DNA from: Setaria digitata
Lineage: Eukaryota > Nematoda > Chromadorea > Rhabditida > Setariidae
Length of the DNA stretch: 64,000 nucleotides
Assembly (NCBI GenBank): GCA_003640385.1
Contig: RCAB01000004.1
Span: forward strand, 1 to 64,000
Reading direction: 5' to 3'
Part shown: positions 52,561 to 64,000 of the stretch, piece after piece
How positions within the stretch are numbered: the first letter of the stretch is position 1
Layout of the letters: the number at the start of each line of letters is the position of its first letter
The notes under the pieces: generated by a model
What the model saw: only the letters and a program-made list of their open reading frames with translations
Database searches by the model: none
What the model was told of the DNA's origin: nothing
Position numbers and translations under genes: made by a program

Positions 52561-54756
52561 TAAATAATAGTGTAATGGAACTTTTGCATATTATTTTCCG
52601 TCTGATGGATTTTCTTCTTCATTATTCAGATATAAGGTATCACTGATGTCTTTTCGGTATTTGTGGATTATGATTGCTTTAAATCGAGTTATATCGAACC
52701 ATGATCACTCACAAGTAGGGAGGATTTCTTCCGGAAGAAAAAAGGAAAGCTTATTAGGGGGAAGTGTTTCTTTAAGAATAAATGACAATAGCTTTTGTAA
52801 AAGATCCCTTTTTTTATTGTAAAAATATCTGGAGTGAAATGGAACTCAGTCATCGGGTGGGAGAGCCGTTTTGGTACGCGGTGAGTATAGATGGAAAGCT
52901 ATTGCAAATGAAGAGATTCTTGACAAGAATCATTGCTTACTGTCGCATGGTTTGTCCTTACAAGAAGAAGTCTTGGTGCAGTAAGTTTTGTGGAACGTAC
53001 TGCTTGGTGGGCGATAGGCGAGCTGGTCAGTTTGTCCGGTTTCTGCAACTGATTGAATGTTTTGGGATCTATTTATTTATTCATTAGTCGATTGTCAACA
53101 GTGAAATTTTTACGGAAAATCCAAACCGGCGCGAATTGTCAGTCTTACTCTCTTAAAGAGACGGCGAAGAGAGAATGTTAGTTGAGGGAGTTAGAGAACT
53201 CTGGTTAACTGGATATCCTGGATAAAATTAACTACCCTGATATGCATGCAGGGAATGATCCGAGGATGACGTGCGCGTAATGGCTGACTACTCTTTGTGG
53301 ACTTCCTCACTTGTTCCCAAATTATTTTACCACTAGAAAACGATTATTTCATTCTGTTCTTTCTGTATTTTGATTTCATGGTATGCCATTCAGTGCAAGT
53401 TGATGAACAAGGCTTGAATTACTCTCTCCTTGCTTCTCAAGTTCTGTTCGCTCCAATTTTAAATGTTGAAGAGATGCTTTAATTCTAAAACTCGTGTTAG
53501 TTGTGGAGAGAAACGTGGCATTGCTATATCTGTACCATTCATATGGACTTTCATCCACTCAGCTCTTGCGTTTTCATGTTGCTTTTAATTTGCATTTAGT
53601 ACTTGTCATTTAAGTAAATGATGTGACTCCTTTAAAGTAGCATGGTAGTTTATCGAATTTCATAGTTGTGAAATTGCAAATTTCGAACTGGAGACTTTGA
53701 ATTGTCAAGAGAAAGATCACTTTATAACCCGACATTTTAGTGGTATGTGAGATAATTGGCTAAAGCGATATATTGCGTGTTCCAGTGTTATGGCTGATTG
53801 TAAATAATACACGTTACAAATGGGTGTGATTTATACTGTGGAGTTATCTTTACATCTTATCAATAATAGTTCCAGTTTTCAGGGATGTAAGCACTGAATA
53901 TTTAGTCGTAAGTTGGGTGGAGAATTTCATCAAACATATTATTGGATAACATTACCGAGTGGAGCGTTCCGATCCTCTGCAACGCTCTTTTTCTATATAT
54001 TTTGACGTACGTTAATTGTTCTCTCTCATTCAAGTCTGATAATTAATTCAAATAGTTCTGAAGATTATTTGGCGGTATTTTAAGTGACCTAGCAGTACCT
54101 ATCGGACAGAAATTCTGTAATAATTAATTGCATCTAATGTATTTGGGACTGGGCAGTTTGGATGAGAAGCTATTTTAACGAACCATCTTTTAGTTCCTTA
54201 CTGAATAGTTGTATGGTTCTTGTTTGTACTACATATGAAAACGCAGTGGTGGACTATTAGTTTCATGCAAATGCGCATTTTGAATAAATTTTGGAAGGAG
54301 TTCGAAATTTGTTCTTTTAAACAGGCATTTATATTGACATTGACAATATCGATGTATCTGGGGTTTTTATCGATATAATTTCAAGTTATGATAGTGGAAA
54401 TTGAATTATGCTGAGTTCGGATAGGGTGCTCCACATTGTCCGTTTTTCACAGGATGACTCCAGTGCCAAAAAGGAGGAGGAGTACATCTTCATTTCAGTT
54501 GCTCTTTGAAGCGTAGGTTAATTGGCAGTTTATTGGTTTATCCAACAATCTTACTTCTAATGGAGAAGGAACACAGTTTTTTTTTTGAAGTATGGAAATT
54601 GATGTTGACGAATGAGAAAAGATGACATGGGATGAATTTGAAATCATATCAATTTTGGTGCAGAATTCTCAAGTGTTGTACTTTTTTATGTCAATTGCGT
54701 TCCAATAAAGCGTTCAGGATTCTTTTTTTTTTTATTTTAGATCAAACTTGGGTGTA
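52561..54756. other. Intergenic region or far 5' region of the regulator gene
   Basis: No exon, RNA gene or repeat that I can support. The 101-codon frame at 52782-53087 (+) lacks recognisable residues. The acceptor-like ttattttag ending at 54740 could be either a spliced-leader acceptor or the edge of an exon whose 5' partner lies in this region. Confidence 0.5.
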
Positions 54757-57703
54757 ATGTTGAATCAGTCGTCGTCTTCTTCCACTAAAAATTACATTGA
54801 TGTTTGTGGCGAGATTAGCGAATGTAATAGCAGTGCAGCTTCGCAGCAGCGTCTTCTTAGCAGTGGTACTGGTTCCAGACAGCTGAAGCAGGAGGAGCCA
54901 ATCGCTGCTGCAACTAGCGCTTGTGCAATCACCAATGATACCCCTAATATGAGCACTCACGACGAGGTCCATTTTTAAAATTCATTTTCTTCAACAATCG
55001 TTTTTTGATCTATTGCTTGGCTTTACTTTTGGGTTTGATTGGTGCTGAAGCATGGATTATGTCTTTGGTGTAAAAACTTTTAGATGCGCTCTTAACAATA
55101 CTGTGGATAGTTTAGATCTCTACGAGAATAATGAATAAACCTTAGGATAAAAAAGAAAGAGCTATGACGATTTGCCATAACATACACCAATTCGAAAAAA
55201 TTTCAGGCTGGTTGCATGGCCAGTCTATTTCAGACTCCCCCTTGGGCATCAATGGCCATTCTTCCGCCACATAATTTAGCCCAGCAACAGGGAGGCGTTA
55301 CACGAGAAGTTGTTGGAAGTACAAATCATCCACTAGCAATGCGTTATTCAAGTTTTGATGGAACTGCTGCTGCTGCTGCTGCTGCTGCTGCAAAAGATCC
55401 AATGAATCCGATGAATGCACCTCTTTATCAAGTTCGTATTTATGATATGATATTTCTTTTATATGTTACTGTGTTTCAAATGTATGTATATATATAGCGG
55501 TAGTTTCTATATCGAAGATTGACTGAGGCCGAAGGAAAGGTTCTCTATTTTTTGAATTGGAGTACGGGAAGTAGGACTTTTATATCTCATGTTTCTGTAC
55601 GACTTATATGGGGAATATCTTTTAAAACTAACAGTATTGAAATATTTCAAGGAGAGGAATTTTTTCATCCCATAATGGAAGCGCCCTAAATCACAATTTT
55701 GTTACATTTTTTAGTCTTGTAAACTTAGGTTATGCCCGCTGAGAATACCAACGAGTGTTACTGTCTACTGTAGAAAAATCTTAAATAATACATAAGCCAA
55801 TCAGAGTTTTTTTTTTTTTCGCGGTAATATTTAAAGAGATGCGATGTCACTGTGACAACCAGAAGATTAAGAAATTATAGTTTTTGATAACTGTTTTTGA
55901 TAACCATTTGAATTTTCCTTTTGATTTCTTTCATTTATTTACTTTTTTTTGAATTAGTTTCACGTGCACAAATTTTCTCTTCTATTGAGTTTTTGGACTA
56001 GTGACTTTAATCCTGAAAACAGGAAGGTGACAGCAGGTTGTAATCTTTTTTCATCGTGCAAATCAACTCGCTGGTTTATCATGGATGTTCCATTTCCAGC
56101 TTTTAAAATCAGGCTTAAAATTACTATTTCTGCTGCATCTTAGCTTTGTGTTGCATTCAGACATTCATAATCTTTTGGTACATATCACTGCAGTTTGCCA
56201 CTTTTGGGAATTTCATTACATGAGTACATTAAGAGTACGGACGGTTCATTATTCCGCATTAGTTTGCTAGTCTTGGTAACCAGTTTGACCTATTTTGATT
56301 AAACTAGTTCTTCACTGTTCTGTGTCCGTAAAATGTTTTTAAATGCAGAGACTTCCAGCACTGCAATCACTTCATTTGAATATATTCGCTTACATTATAT
56401 TTTCAATGTAAATATTGAGCGAGGCATTTAGGGGTTGAACTTTGATTGACGAGTGTGGTCACATCCTCATATTTTTTGCTTTGTTTTCCTTTTTTTTTTT
56501 TTAGTTCAAATTTGGAATATATTGTCATTAATTTCGTCTTATTACAAGATTTCAATTTTATAAGAAGTTAATGAACGATTCATTCTTACTATACTAATTC
56601 TACTTATTATATTTTTCTGGTCCACTCCTATCGAAAGATTCGTATAGTGATCCATCATTTTTGTTGATTAAACGTACTTATTTTTAGAAAATTTTGAACA
56701 AATTTATGGTTAATTGCTTAGTTCAACCAAACTCTTCATTGACTGAAACAATAATGGAAGGGAAGACGAATTTATCCACAAAAGAATTTCAAAACTATTT
56801 AATTGGAACGATTCTCTTCTACTTAGGGTGGATGTTTTCGAAGTTCTTGATCATTTTGGTAATGATAGGAAGAAATTGTACTATGTTCTCTTTACTAGTA
56901 GTAATGTCAAAGGTCTTGGTTTTATAGCTTTTTTTGATAGAAGAACCTATTAAAGATATGATGTTTGAGTAAAAACAGGTTTGATTTGAGGTACATCGTT
57001 CTGAAATTATGGTTTCTGTTCTCTGAAGTCCTGGCTAATTCTGTTTTTTCTTTTTCATAACGTAATGAATAAATTCATATAAACAACTAAAAATTAAAAG
57101 TTCATGATCCTTGGTGAAGTAATATGCTGTGAGTTGGCCGAGTTCTGATGTTTGTTCTAATTTTTCTTTCAGTGATAATCCTTTTCGTTAGACTTTTCTT
57201 ATTCAATCTGGTTATGGTTGGAAGTAAACTTAGTTTTTGGTTCAGAGCGATTATATATATGAGTATTATATATACATATTATTATTATTACTGTTATTTT
57301 TTATTATTATTGTTTATTATTATTTATTATTATCATTATTTACTATTACTATTATTATTTATTATTATTATTATTTATTATTATTATTATTTATTATTAN
57401 NNNNNNNNNNNNNNNNNNNNNNNNNNNNNNNNNNNNNNNNNNNNTATTATTTATTATTATTATTTATTATTATTATTTATTATTATTATTTATTATTATT
57501 ATTTATTATTATTATTTATTATTATTATTTATTATTATTATTATTCATTGTTATTATTATTGTTATTTATTATTATTATTGTTGTTATTTATTATTTATT
57601 GTTATTGTTATTATTATTATTAATTATTGTTATTATCGTTATTACTATTATTAATTATTTATTATTATTATTAATAATTATTAATTATTATATGTGCATG
57701 TAT

Positions 57704-57737
<34 letters not shown>

Positions 57738-60700
57738 TACATATATTATATATGTAATGAAAATAATAGTAATAACAATAATAACGATAACTAATAATAA
57801 TAACAATAGTGATGATAATAATTGACAATTAATAATAATATATACGTATTATATATAATAATGCGCATATATTGTTTCTAATTATCAGTTATTACTTAGT
57901 TATAGATTATCACTATTATTAATTATTATTATTTTATTATACATACATATTATTATTATCATATGTTCGTATATTATATATTATTATTATAATTATAATA
58001 GCAATGAACAATAATAATAACTAAATAAATAACATATATATATATATATATATTTGTTGCTAACATATATATAATAATATATATGCACTACGCTTCGCAT
58101 ACTCCTTACTCTAACTGTATTTTTTCCAGGTCTTCTTTTTTTCTTACTCCATATGTTCGACGGGTGCAAAACTCACATTTCCATCCTTTTTTTTTTTTTT
58201 TTTTTTTTTGACAGCGATTGGAACAGAACACTGAGTTTTTTCTCCCAACCGTCCCTTCTTTTCTGCTGTTTTTTTCGCCACTTTTTTCATCTGTATCGAA
58301 CAATGGTACAGGAAAGTAGCGCAATAATTATTCCTTTTTTATTTGTACAGGTAGGTATATCTGCCAAATCATATGTTGTTAGCAAAGATCGCAGAAGACA
58401 GCTTTATCGGGTCAAGTGCTTTTTTCAAAACTAGTATGACAGTGTTTGGTATGTTAAAGCTTCTTTCGATCGTCGTCTTTTGATTTTCATTGTTTCTCTT
58501 TTTTCTATATTTCACATATATTCCAGTCATAAAATTTATGATTGATCATGTTTCTTAACTTCGCTGATAACACACTTTTCTACTTTTATTTTCCTTGTTG
58601 AAGAGAGATATCATATTTCTCGCCTTCTAGTGATCGGAGTTCTCATGTCATTTTTTTCTAGATGCGATACTCAAAATATATTCCAGATTAAACGGGATTT
58701 CAGTGCTTCGTGCAGCTTTCTGCAATATATAGACGTCCTCATTTCTCCTTTGAAATCGGAATCCGAATAACTTGGCTTTTTTGACTTTTACAGGGACTAT
58801 TCTGCAGTGTTCATTTTTCATTCATTTTAGCTTGGTCCAGTTCTCAAAAATTTATGATGGTTACTGCAGTTCCGAATTGATCAAGATCGTGAAATTTCTT
58901 CTAGATTATTTCAGGCTTCATTTATATTCGAACCCCAATGAAATCTGTGGTAATTAATTTCCTGTCGTAGATGAAAATGGTGTAGTATCTTCAAATAGTT
59001 TAAACGCTCAGAGAACAAAATAAAGAATAGACATTGTAGTAGGTTATGGAACTCATGCTGAAGTTGACCAGTTGTATCTCTTTGTTTCTGCCGTTGTCTT
59101 TCCCTTTCTGTCCTGGTTGTTGATTTTGGAAATGTGCAGCTTTTTTTTCCTCTTCAAAAAGGTTATTTGGAAAGGAGAAGTAAAAAAAACAATTGCAAAA
59201 CTTTGAAAGAAGTTTAATTGGGTTGATTAGCAATTCCTGCATTTGCATGAGGGAAAAAGCAGTTTTTTAATAGCGGCAGCAAGGAACTTTATTAAATTCA
59301 AATTTCTTGAGCAGAATGCTGAAAGAAAGGATTACTTTTCGAATAACTTTCAAAATGTTCAAACTTTCCCTGCTAAAAGTGCCATATTGTTATAAAAAAA
59401 GTGAACTACTTTTTAGCTGATTTCTTGCTGTTTTGTTCAATAGTCATTAGTTTCATCATCTTCTCCTGCAGCTGCAGTGTTTGTGTATGTTGCTTTAAGA
59501 AGATAAGTAAACTAGGCTAACACTGTACAAAACTTGGATCGATATAGGTTTTCCAAATTCTAAACGTTGTTGATGAAAGGAAAGTATCTATGAAAATTTA
59601 CAGATTAAGTGATCAGCAGGAGCGGAATTAATTCGAGTAATCAGGTTACGGTTTTCGTCCAACCGTTCGTTCACTAGCTAAGTTTCTTAACAGATGAAAA
59701 ATACAGAATGTATTGAGTCGAAGAAGCAAGTATTTGAATCGTTCTTTCTTAAAAAAAGTGCACAAGGATTATTTTATATAAGGGAATATAGTGTCTATTT
59801 TTCGAAAGCTAGGTAATGTTTGAGCTCCATCAGTTATCCCTTTTTCCAAGCTCTACCAGTGCTTGTCCCTTCATTCGTCCTTTTTAGGTATCATTAAAGT
59901 GCAACTGGCCCTGCATTTCTTTCTTTTCTTTAAATATCGTATCAGCAGTTCTCGTGCGAGTCTTTTTTCTTTCTGATTTCTACATATGCTGTGTTGCTGG
60001 AAATTTCCACCATTCATTCTTTTATGTACGCTGAAATAATACACAAGTATTTTACAGATATTAGCGGGGACTTAGTGAACAGCAGGACAAAATGTCTTTT
60101 GAGTTTTATTCAAAAACGGTTTTCTAAAGTATACTTATGCTGATCTATATTTGACGAGAATGGGAAAGTGGCAATATTTGGAAATCAGTGTACTGGACGA
60201 AAAAGAGAAATAGATCACTTTATGCGTTCCCTGACTCTTTCCACTATTTTCCCTTAATACAGTGCATTAAAAATGTAGTAGATTATTTTTCAAAAATTTC
60301 GCAATACACTCTTTTGATTTGTTCCGTTTTTTGTTTTATTATTACGTTCTCTTTATTATTAGCTGGCATTAGCTGAGCTAACGACGATTTCGTCCTTGTA
60401 ATATCCGAGCAACGGCATTTTTTGATTAATTTTAGTTGTTTGAACTTATACAAGATCCCCTTTCCAATCGCTTTTTTCCGTCTTCGTTTTCTTGTCTGAA
60501 ATGTGGTTGATCTTCAGTGCATTGCTCCTAATATTAGTAAGTGCTGACGCATACCAAGCACAGAGCTATTCCAGGTCACTGTTTTGGCTGTGCCATCTTC
60601 ATGTGGTACGTGTTCACATAGCAGCTTATTACTGTCCAGGTCAGCACATTTCTTTAGCAATATACTTGTTAACATCTTTAAACAAATTTTTTTGTCTCAT

Positions 60701-63700
60701 GTGAAAAGTCATTATCTACATTCATGAATGCCAATACTTTCTATCTATATCGGCCTGCTATTCCACATGGCTTCTAAGCATCGGTACATTTTCATTCATA
60801 ATCGTCGTTTTGCTAATCTTTAGCTTTATTCGTGCACTTCTGTCGTTCTTTCTGTATTCCATTCGTATATTGAAGGAAAAGTTGGTTTTGAGCACATATG
60901 GAAAGTGGACGTAGTTGTTAAGGGAAATGTTTTAAAGAAATATTTGAACGTGTATGGATTGGCAGGCTATATCCCACCCAAGTCTCAGTTGGCTGTGTCA
61001 TCGGAGGAACGGAAGGTTCATAAGTTGTCCTCTGTTTTCACTCACTGATCATGCATATTTGTTTTTTTTTTCCTCGCTAGATAAATTTTTCTCGTTGGAG
61101 AGTGGGAAATTATGCGGTACTCGACCGGTCTGTATTTCATGGATTTGTTAAAGTAGGAGCATGGATAATGCTCTTTATTTTGGTATTCCTCAGGCCACTT
61201 GGAATGTGCTTCCACTGAAGTCTACTAAGATTAGTTTGATGTGCTTTATGAAGCACAACAAATTTCATACCGCTTCATCACTATGGAAAAATCCCGCTGT
61301 TGTTTATTTGCAACAATTGGCAGGGTAATTTTTGATCGTTTTCCTATTTCTCCTTTTGTATTTATATTTCTAGAAATGAGAATTTCCTCGGCTTTGTTTG
61401 CAAAAATTTTAATTTTGTTTAAAATTTTAAGCTATGAATCTTTTCAGTAATGGAAAAACTCTCTAGCGTCCGTTTAAAAAAAAGAAAGAGAATTCTTTTA
61501 GAAACGTCATTGCAATTCGGCCTTCTTCATACTTTCAAAGTTATTGTTTTTGTTGTTGTTGTCGGCGGTTTTTGCTCCTTGGCGTGGGTAGTGATGTTTT
61601 TTAATGAAAAATTCCCTTTTCTGTTGCCATAAATGGAACCGAGCCTGATCCATGTTGTTAGAAGTTATCGTTCCCCTCCATCGCATCAATTCAAGTATGT
61701 TTCAAGAAAGACTCCATGTTTCATCGAGTCATAGTACAGCTACTGCTATTGCTTGCTACTGCTACTGTGTCGCTACGCTATCCCAGCGCTGCTGCAACTT
61801 TTTCATTCATTATCACAATTCAACTATATCTCTCTTATAGCTAACCTCTCTCTTTCTCTAGCCGTTCTAGGTGGTTTCAGAAGGCGAACAAAGCAGGCTG
61901 GGAGGTAGCACTTTTTTACCCTCCTTGCCTCCCTCACTCTCCCACAAAAAGGCTTTTCTCCCCCGCTGCCTCATACAAAAGCAGGCTATGCCGAACTTTT
62001 TCCTTTCACTTTCTGCTTCCTCCGTTTCTCCCACCTCCTTTCCAGTTCCTGCATGCTTTGTGTTACACGTCTCAGCCACCTTTCTTCCGTTCCGTACAAC
62101 AGTCTTCTTTTCAAAATTTTTATGCAAATTTGCTATAAAAAGCTCTTGGCTGGTCCCACTCAGTCCCAGTTTTGCAACTCTCTCCTTCATTAAGCTGTCT
62201 CTCATCGGTTCGAAATACTTCGCTTGGATGACGTCTTCTGATCAATCTTTTGAATCTTTGCGAACTTTCAGAATAAGAGGGTATTGTCCTGACAGCAGTC
62301 TAATCAGCTGATAGTTGAGAGAGTGTGAAATGGGATGTTGACCGGAACCCTCGAAAGACTAGTTGACGCGGTACCATCGGATGTGCAGCGTAACAGAACG
62401 ACACGCTGCAGTGGGATGGTGCTCTTACACTACATAAAAGGAGAATCCGCTCTACTTGGAAGGTTTTTTCCTAGAAAGGATGGGTTGACGCTGACAGGCG
62501 GGCTGAAACAGGGTAGGTTACCGTGTATGATGGATTTTTTTTCTCCATAACTAGGTCAGAAACTAAAGCTCCAGACTGAATTATGCGATATTTTCAGTTT
62601 CAAGATTTGGATATGATAGCAAGTATAGTGGCCAAGGAACAAGCACTACTGAAGATGAACACAGCAGCGGCAGCATCGGGCACTGCAGAACACGGTCGTT
62701 TGGGTTTTGCAATACCGAATCGCGCACATACTCAGGTTATAGTTAACGGGTATGTATCTTGATTATGATCTCTTTCCATAATCGTTTGAAAGGGTTATAC
62801 ACAAACACCAGTCAGACTATCTTTTTTAATCACTAGTAATGTGCGAGAGAGTTCACATCTGATTTCACTTTGATTATTTATTATATTTTTATTTGTTCCT
62901 TAAGAATTGCTTACAATCATTCTGCGATGATTTCTTTTTTCTTTTTTTTTTTTTTTTTTTTTTTTTTTGAAGATTTAATCATTTCCTTAAATTTCTTACA
63001 ATTTCATCTTCTACAGCAAATCTATCTAAGTTCAAAATTTCACATTTATCCATCCCTCTTCCTTCAAAAATACCAGCAGAATAGGTTTAATTGCAGGGCA
63101 CGAGAGAATATGTCGTCACCAAGTGAAATGTCACCAACTTCATGCTCTCCTTCATCATCGGACACATTGCAGAGCACCCAAGGCGGAACCAGTACTGCAA
63201 TTCATGCACATAGCGAACATCCCGGGCCGGAAGACGCTGCACCCAAAAGTGGAAATGGTGCGTGGAAATATTTATTGTTTTCCCAACGGTTTCTTGTGTT
63301 ACTTACGAACTTAAAGAGACTTCAGGATATACATTGCTCGGGACTCTGGGCATTTTTTTTTTTTTTTAAGCTTAACTTTTTTTGACCCTTCTAATTTATA
63401 AGAGACATTAACAGAATTGTTTTTCATTGCTGTTTCTGATCAGTCTATTATCCTTTTCAAAATATATGTAATGATTGATCATTTTCAGAGTCACCTGTGG
63501 ATGTTACGAGCCTCATGAAAGGTACCTTCCTGTTTCTTTCAAACTTTCATGCAGCTTTTTTCCTTTTTTACGTAGTGTCAAATTTACTGAGGGAGGTGAC
63601 ATAAACTTATGTTGAAAAAATACAAGCTTTGTAGAAAATAAAATGGATGTGGGCCGTTTATTCGGTATAAGCCATTTGAACGGAAATTTAGGCAACAGTG

Positions 63701-64000
63701 ATCTAGCGCCGCTTGTGTCTGTCAATCAACTAATGCCATCAGCTTGTACAGTAGGTAAACATATCGTCTGCTTCTTTTTAACTTTCGAAAACAGTATTGC
63801 TGATGATTTCTCTTAACTAAGGGAATAATAAATATGCAAGAGGAAATAAGTAGCATCGCTTAGTTGTGCTTCTGGTGGAATAGGCCAATAAATTTGTCAA
63901 CAAAGAGGCAGTTGAAGTTAGAAGAGATGGATTTCAGGCTCGTTCAGTCTTGCCTATCAACAGCATAGCCTGGGACCAAGTAACAGTTCCCATCAGCAAG
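54757..64000 (+). CDS. Probable transcriptional regulator, 5' part (continues beyond window)
   Basis: I do not recognise the family because no DNA-binding or other named domain is reached before the window ends. Exons: 54757-54966 (the frame is open back to the acceptor at 54740), 55207-55431, 62598-62749, 63097-63257, 63489-63521, 63635-63754, and 63938 to the end; all phases agree. The protein is low-complexity and polar: serine runs (NQSSSSSTK), SLFQTPPWASMAILPP, an eight- or nine-alanine tract, KDPMNPMNAPLYQ, then FQDLDMIASIVAKEQALLKM. These are followed by MSSPSEMSPTSCSPSSSDTL, HPGPEDAAPKSGN, SPVDVTSLMK, MDVGRLFGISHL and SLAYQQHSLGP. This composition is typical of the activation regions of developmental transcription factors. 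The 33-base exon at 63489 is a candidate for alternative splicing. The second intron is about 7.2 kb, far longer than any other here, and may hold enhancers or alternative promoters. Confidence 0.75.
55366..55392 (+). repeat. GCT trinucleotide repeat coding for polyalanine
   Basis: A run of nine or so GCT/GCA codons within the second recognised exon of the regulator gene, encoding an alanine tract after FDGT. Such a pure triplet run is prone to length variation between individuals. Confidence 0.85.
57255..58080. repeat. ATT/AT microsatellite block
   Basis: Long runs of imperfect TTATTATTATTA units on the plus strand run from about 57275 to 57690. They are followed by a pure TA run near 57702-57730 and then the complementary AATAATAACAATA type to about 57840, with further TA runs near 58035. 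The switch from TTA-rich to TAA-rich around 57700-57780 makes the block roughly palindromic at low resolution. Open frames through it encode only Tyr/Leu/Ile strings and are meaningless. Confidence 0.9.
57400..57444. other. Assembly gap (45 Ns)
   Basis: Forty-five undetermined bases inside the ATT microsatellite. The true repeat length is unknown. Confidence 0.99.

Larger units (their letters stand above)
55432..62597 (+). other. 7.2 kb intron of the regulator gene
   Basis: The flanking exons join in phase 0 (APLYQ to FQDLD). Inside are the microsatellite block at about 57255-58080, an assembly gap, poly-T tracts and a less AT-rich, pyrimidine-rich segment at about 61850-62560 with open frames on both strands. 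No internal exon could be supported by matching phase. Confidence 0.6.

Noticed and set aside
57148..57654. 168-codon plus-strand open frame
   Set aside because: Runs through the ATT microsatellite and the N gap; the translation is Tyr/Leu/Ile repeats.
61867..62311. Overlapping open frames of 112 and 146 codons on opposite strands
   Set aside because: Both are compositionally biased, without domain signatures. Their openness reflects local pyrimidine-rich, less AT-rich sequence inside an intron.
62335..62550. Possible alternative first exon of the regulator gene
   Set aside because: The only good donor leaves phase 1, whereas the next exon at 62598 needs phase 0.
1..64000. tRNA, rRNA, CRISPR array, transposon or Wolbachia-derived insert
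   Set aside because: No cloverleaf, rRNA-like block, regular repeat-spacer array, transposase or compact bacterial-style gene was recognised by eye. A covariance-model and nucleotide search would be needed to be certain.

Overview
The window is nuclear DNA of a nematode, most likely a filarial or related parasitic (clade III) worm. The sequence is AT-rich. Coding exons are short (down to about 13-33 bases), introns mostly begin GTAAGT/GTTAGT-like and end TTTCAG/TTTTAG-like, and several start codons sit a few bases after an acceptor-like AG, as expected for spliced-leader trans-splicing. The species is inferred from style and gene content only. No bacterial, viral or mobile-element coding sequence was recognised. 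Gene models were joined by hand from reading frame, splice sites and intron phase, so exon edges are predictions.

Layout. 1-4878: no gene resolved; it may hold the missing 5' exons of the receptor that follows. 4879-8669 (+): non-alpha nicotinic acetylcholine receptor subunit. 10053-11672 (-): a 348-residue intracellular protein of two tandem repeats, DM9-like. 13748-21606 (+): a 21-exon Argonaute with PAZ, MID and PIWI regions and an apparently intact catalytic tetrad. 23832-27691 (-): a monofunctional peptidylglycine alpha-hydroxylating monooxygenase (neuropeptide amidation). 28052-29220 (-): a partly resolved unknown gene. 29881-32352 (-): a CSRNP/AXUD1-type cysteine-rich nuclear protein. 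33304-38002 (-): a compact KATNIP (katanin-interacting, ciliary) homologue. 39513-40509 (-): a 198-residue secreted orphan. 41277-43481 (-): a 287-residue type I membrane orphan. 45056-48549 (+): AP-1 clathrin adaptor mu subunit. 50305-52560 (+): MTERF4-like mitochondrial protein. 54757-64000 (+): the 5' part of a probable transcriptional regulator with a 7.2 kb intron full of ATT/AT microsatellite and a 45-base assembly gap; it runs off the window.

The most striking large-scale feature is six consecutive genes on the minus strand between 23.8 and 43.5 kb with modest spacing, most with an acceptor-like site just upstream of the ATG. Two of them are unrecognised secreted or membrane proteins. 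A near-consensus RFX/DAF-19 X-box lies upstream of the KATNIP start. An exact-looking 279-base tandem duplication split by a single N at 39092 looks like a contig-join artefact. Together the genes point to neuromuscular and neuropeptide function (acetylcholine receptor, PHM), cilia (KATNIP), membrane traffic (AP-1 mu), small-RNA silencing (Argonaute) and mitochondrial gene expression (MTERF); there is no evidence that they form one pathway.
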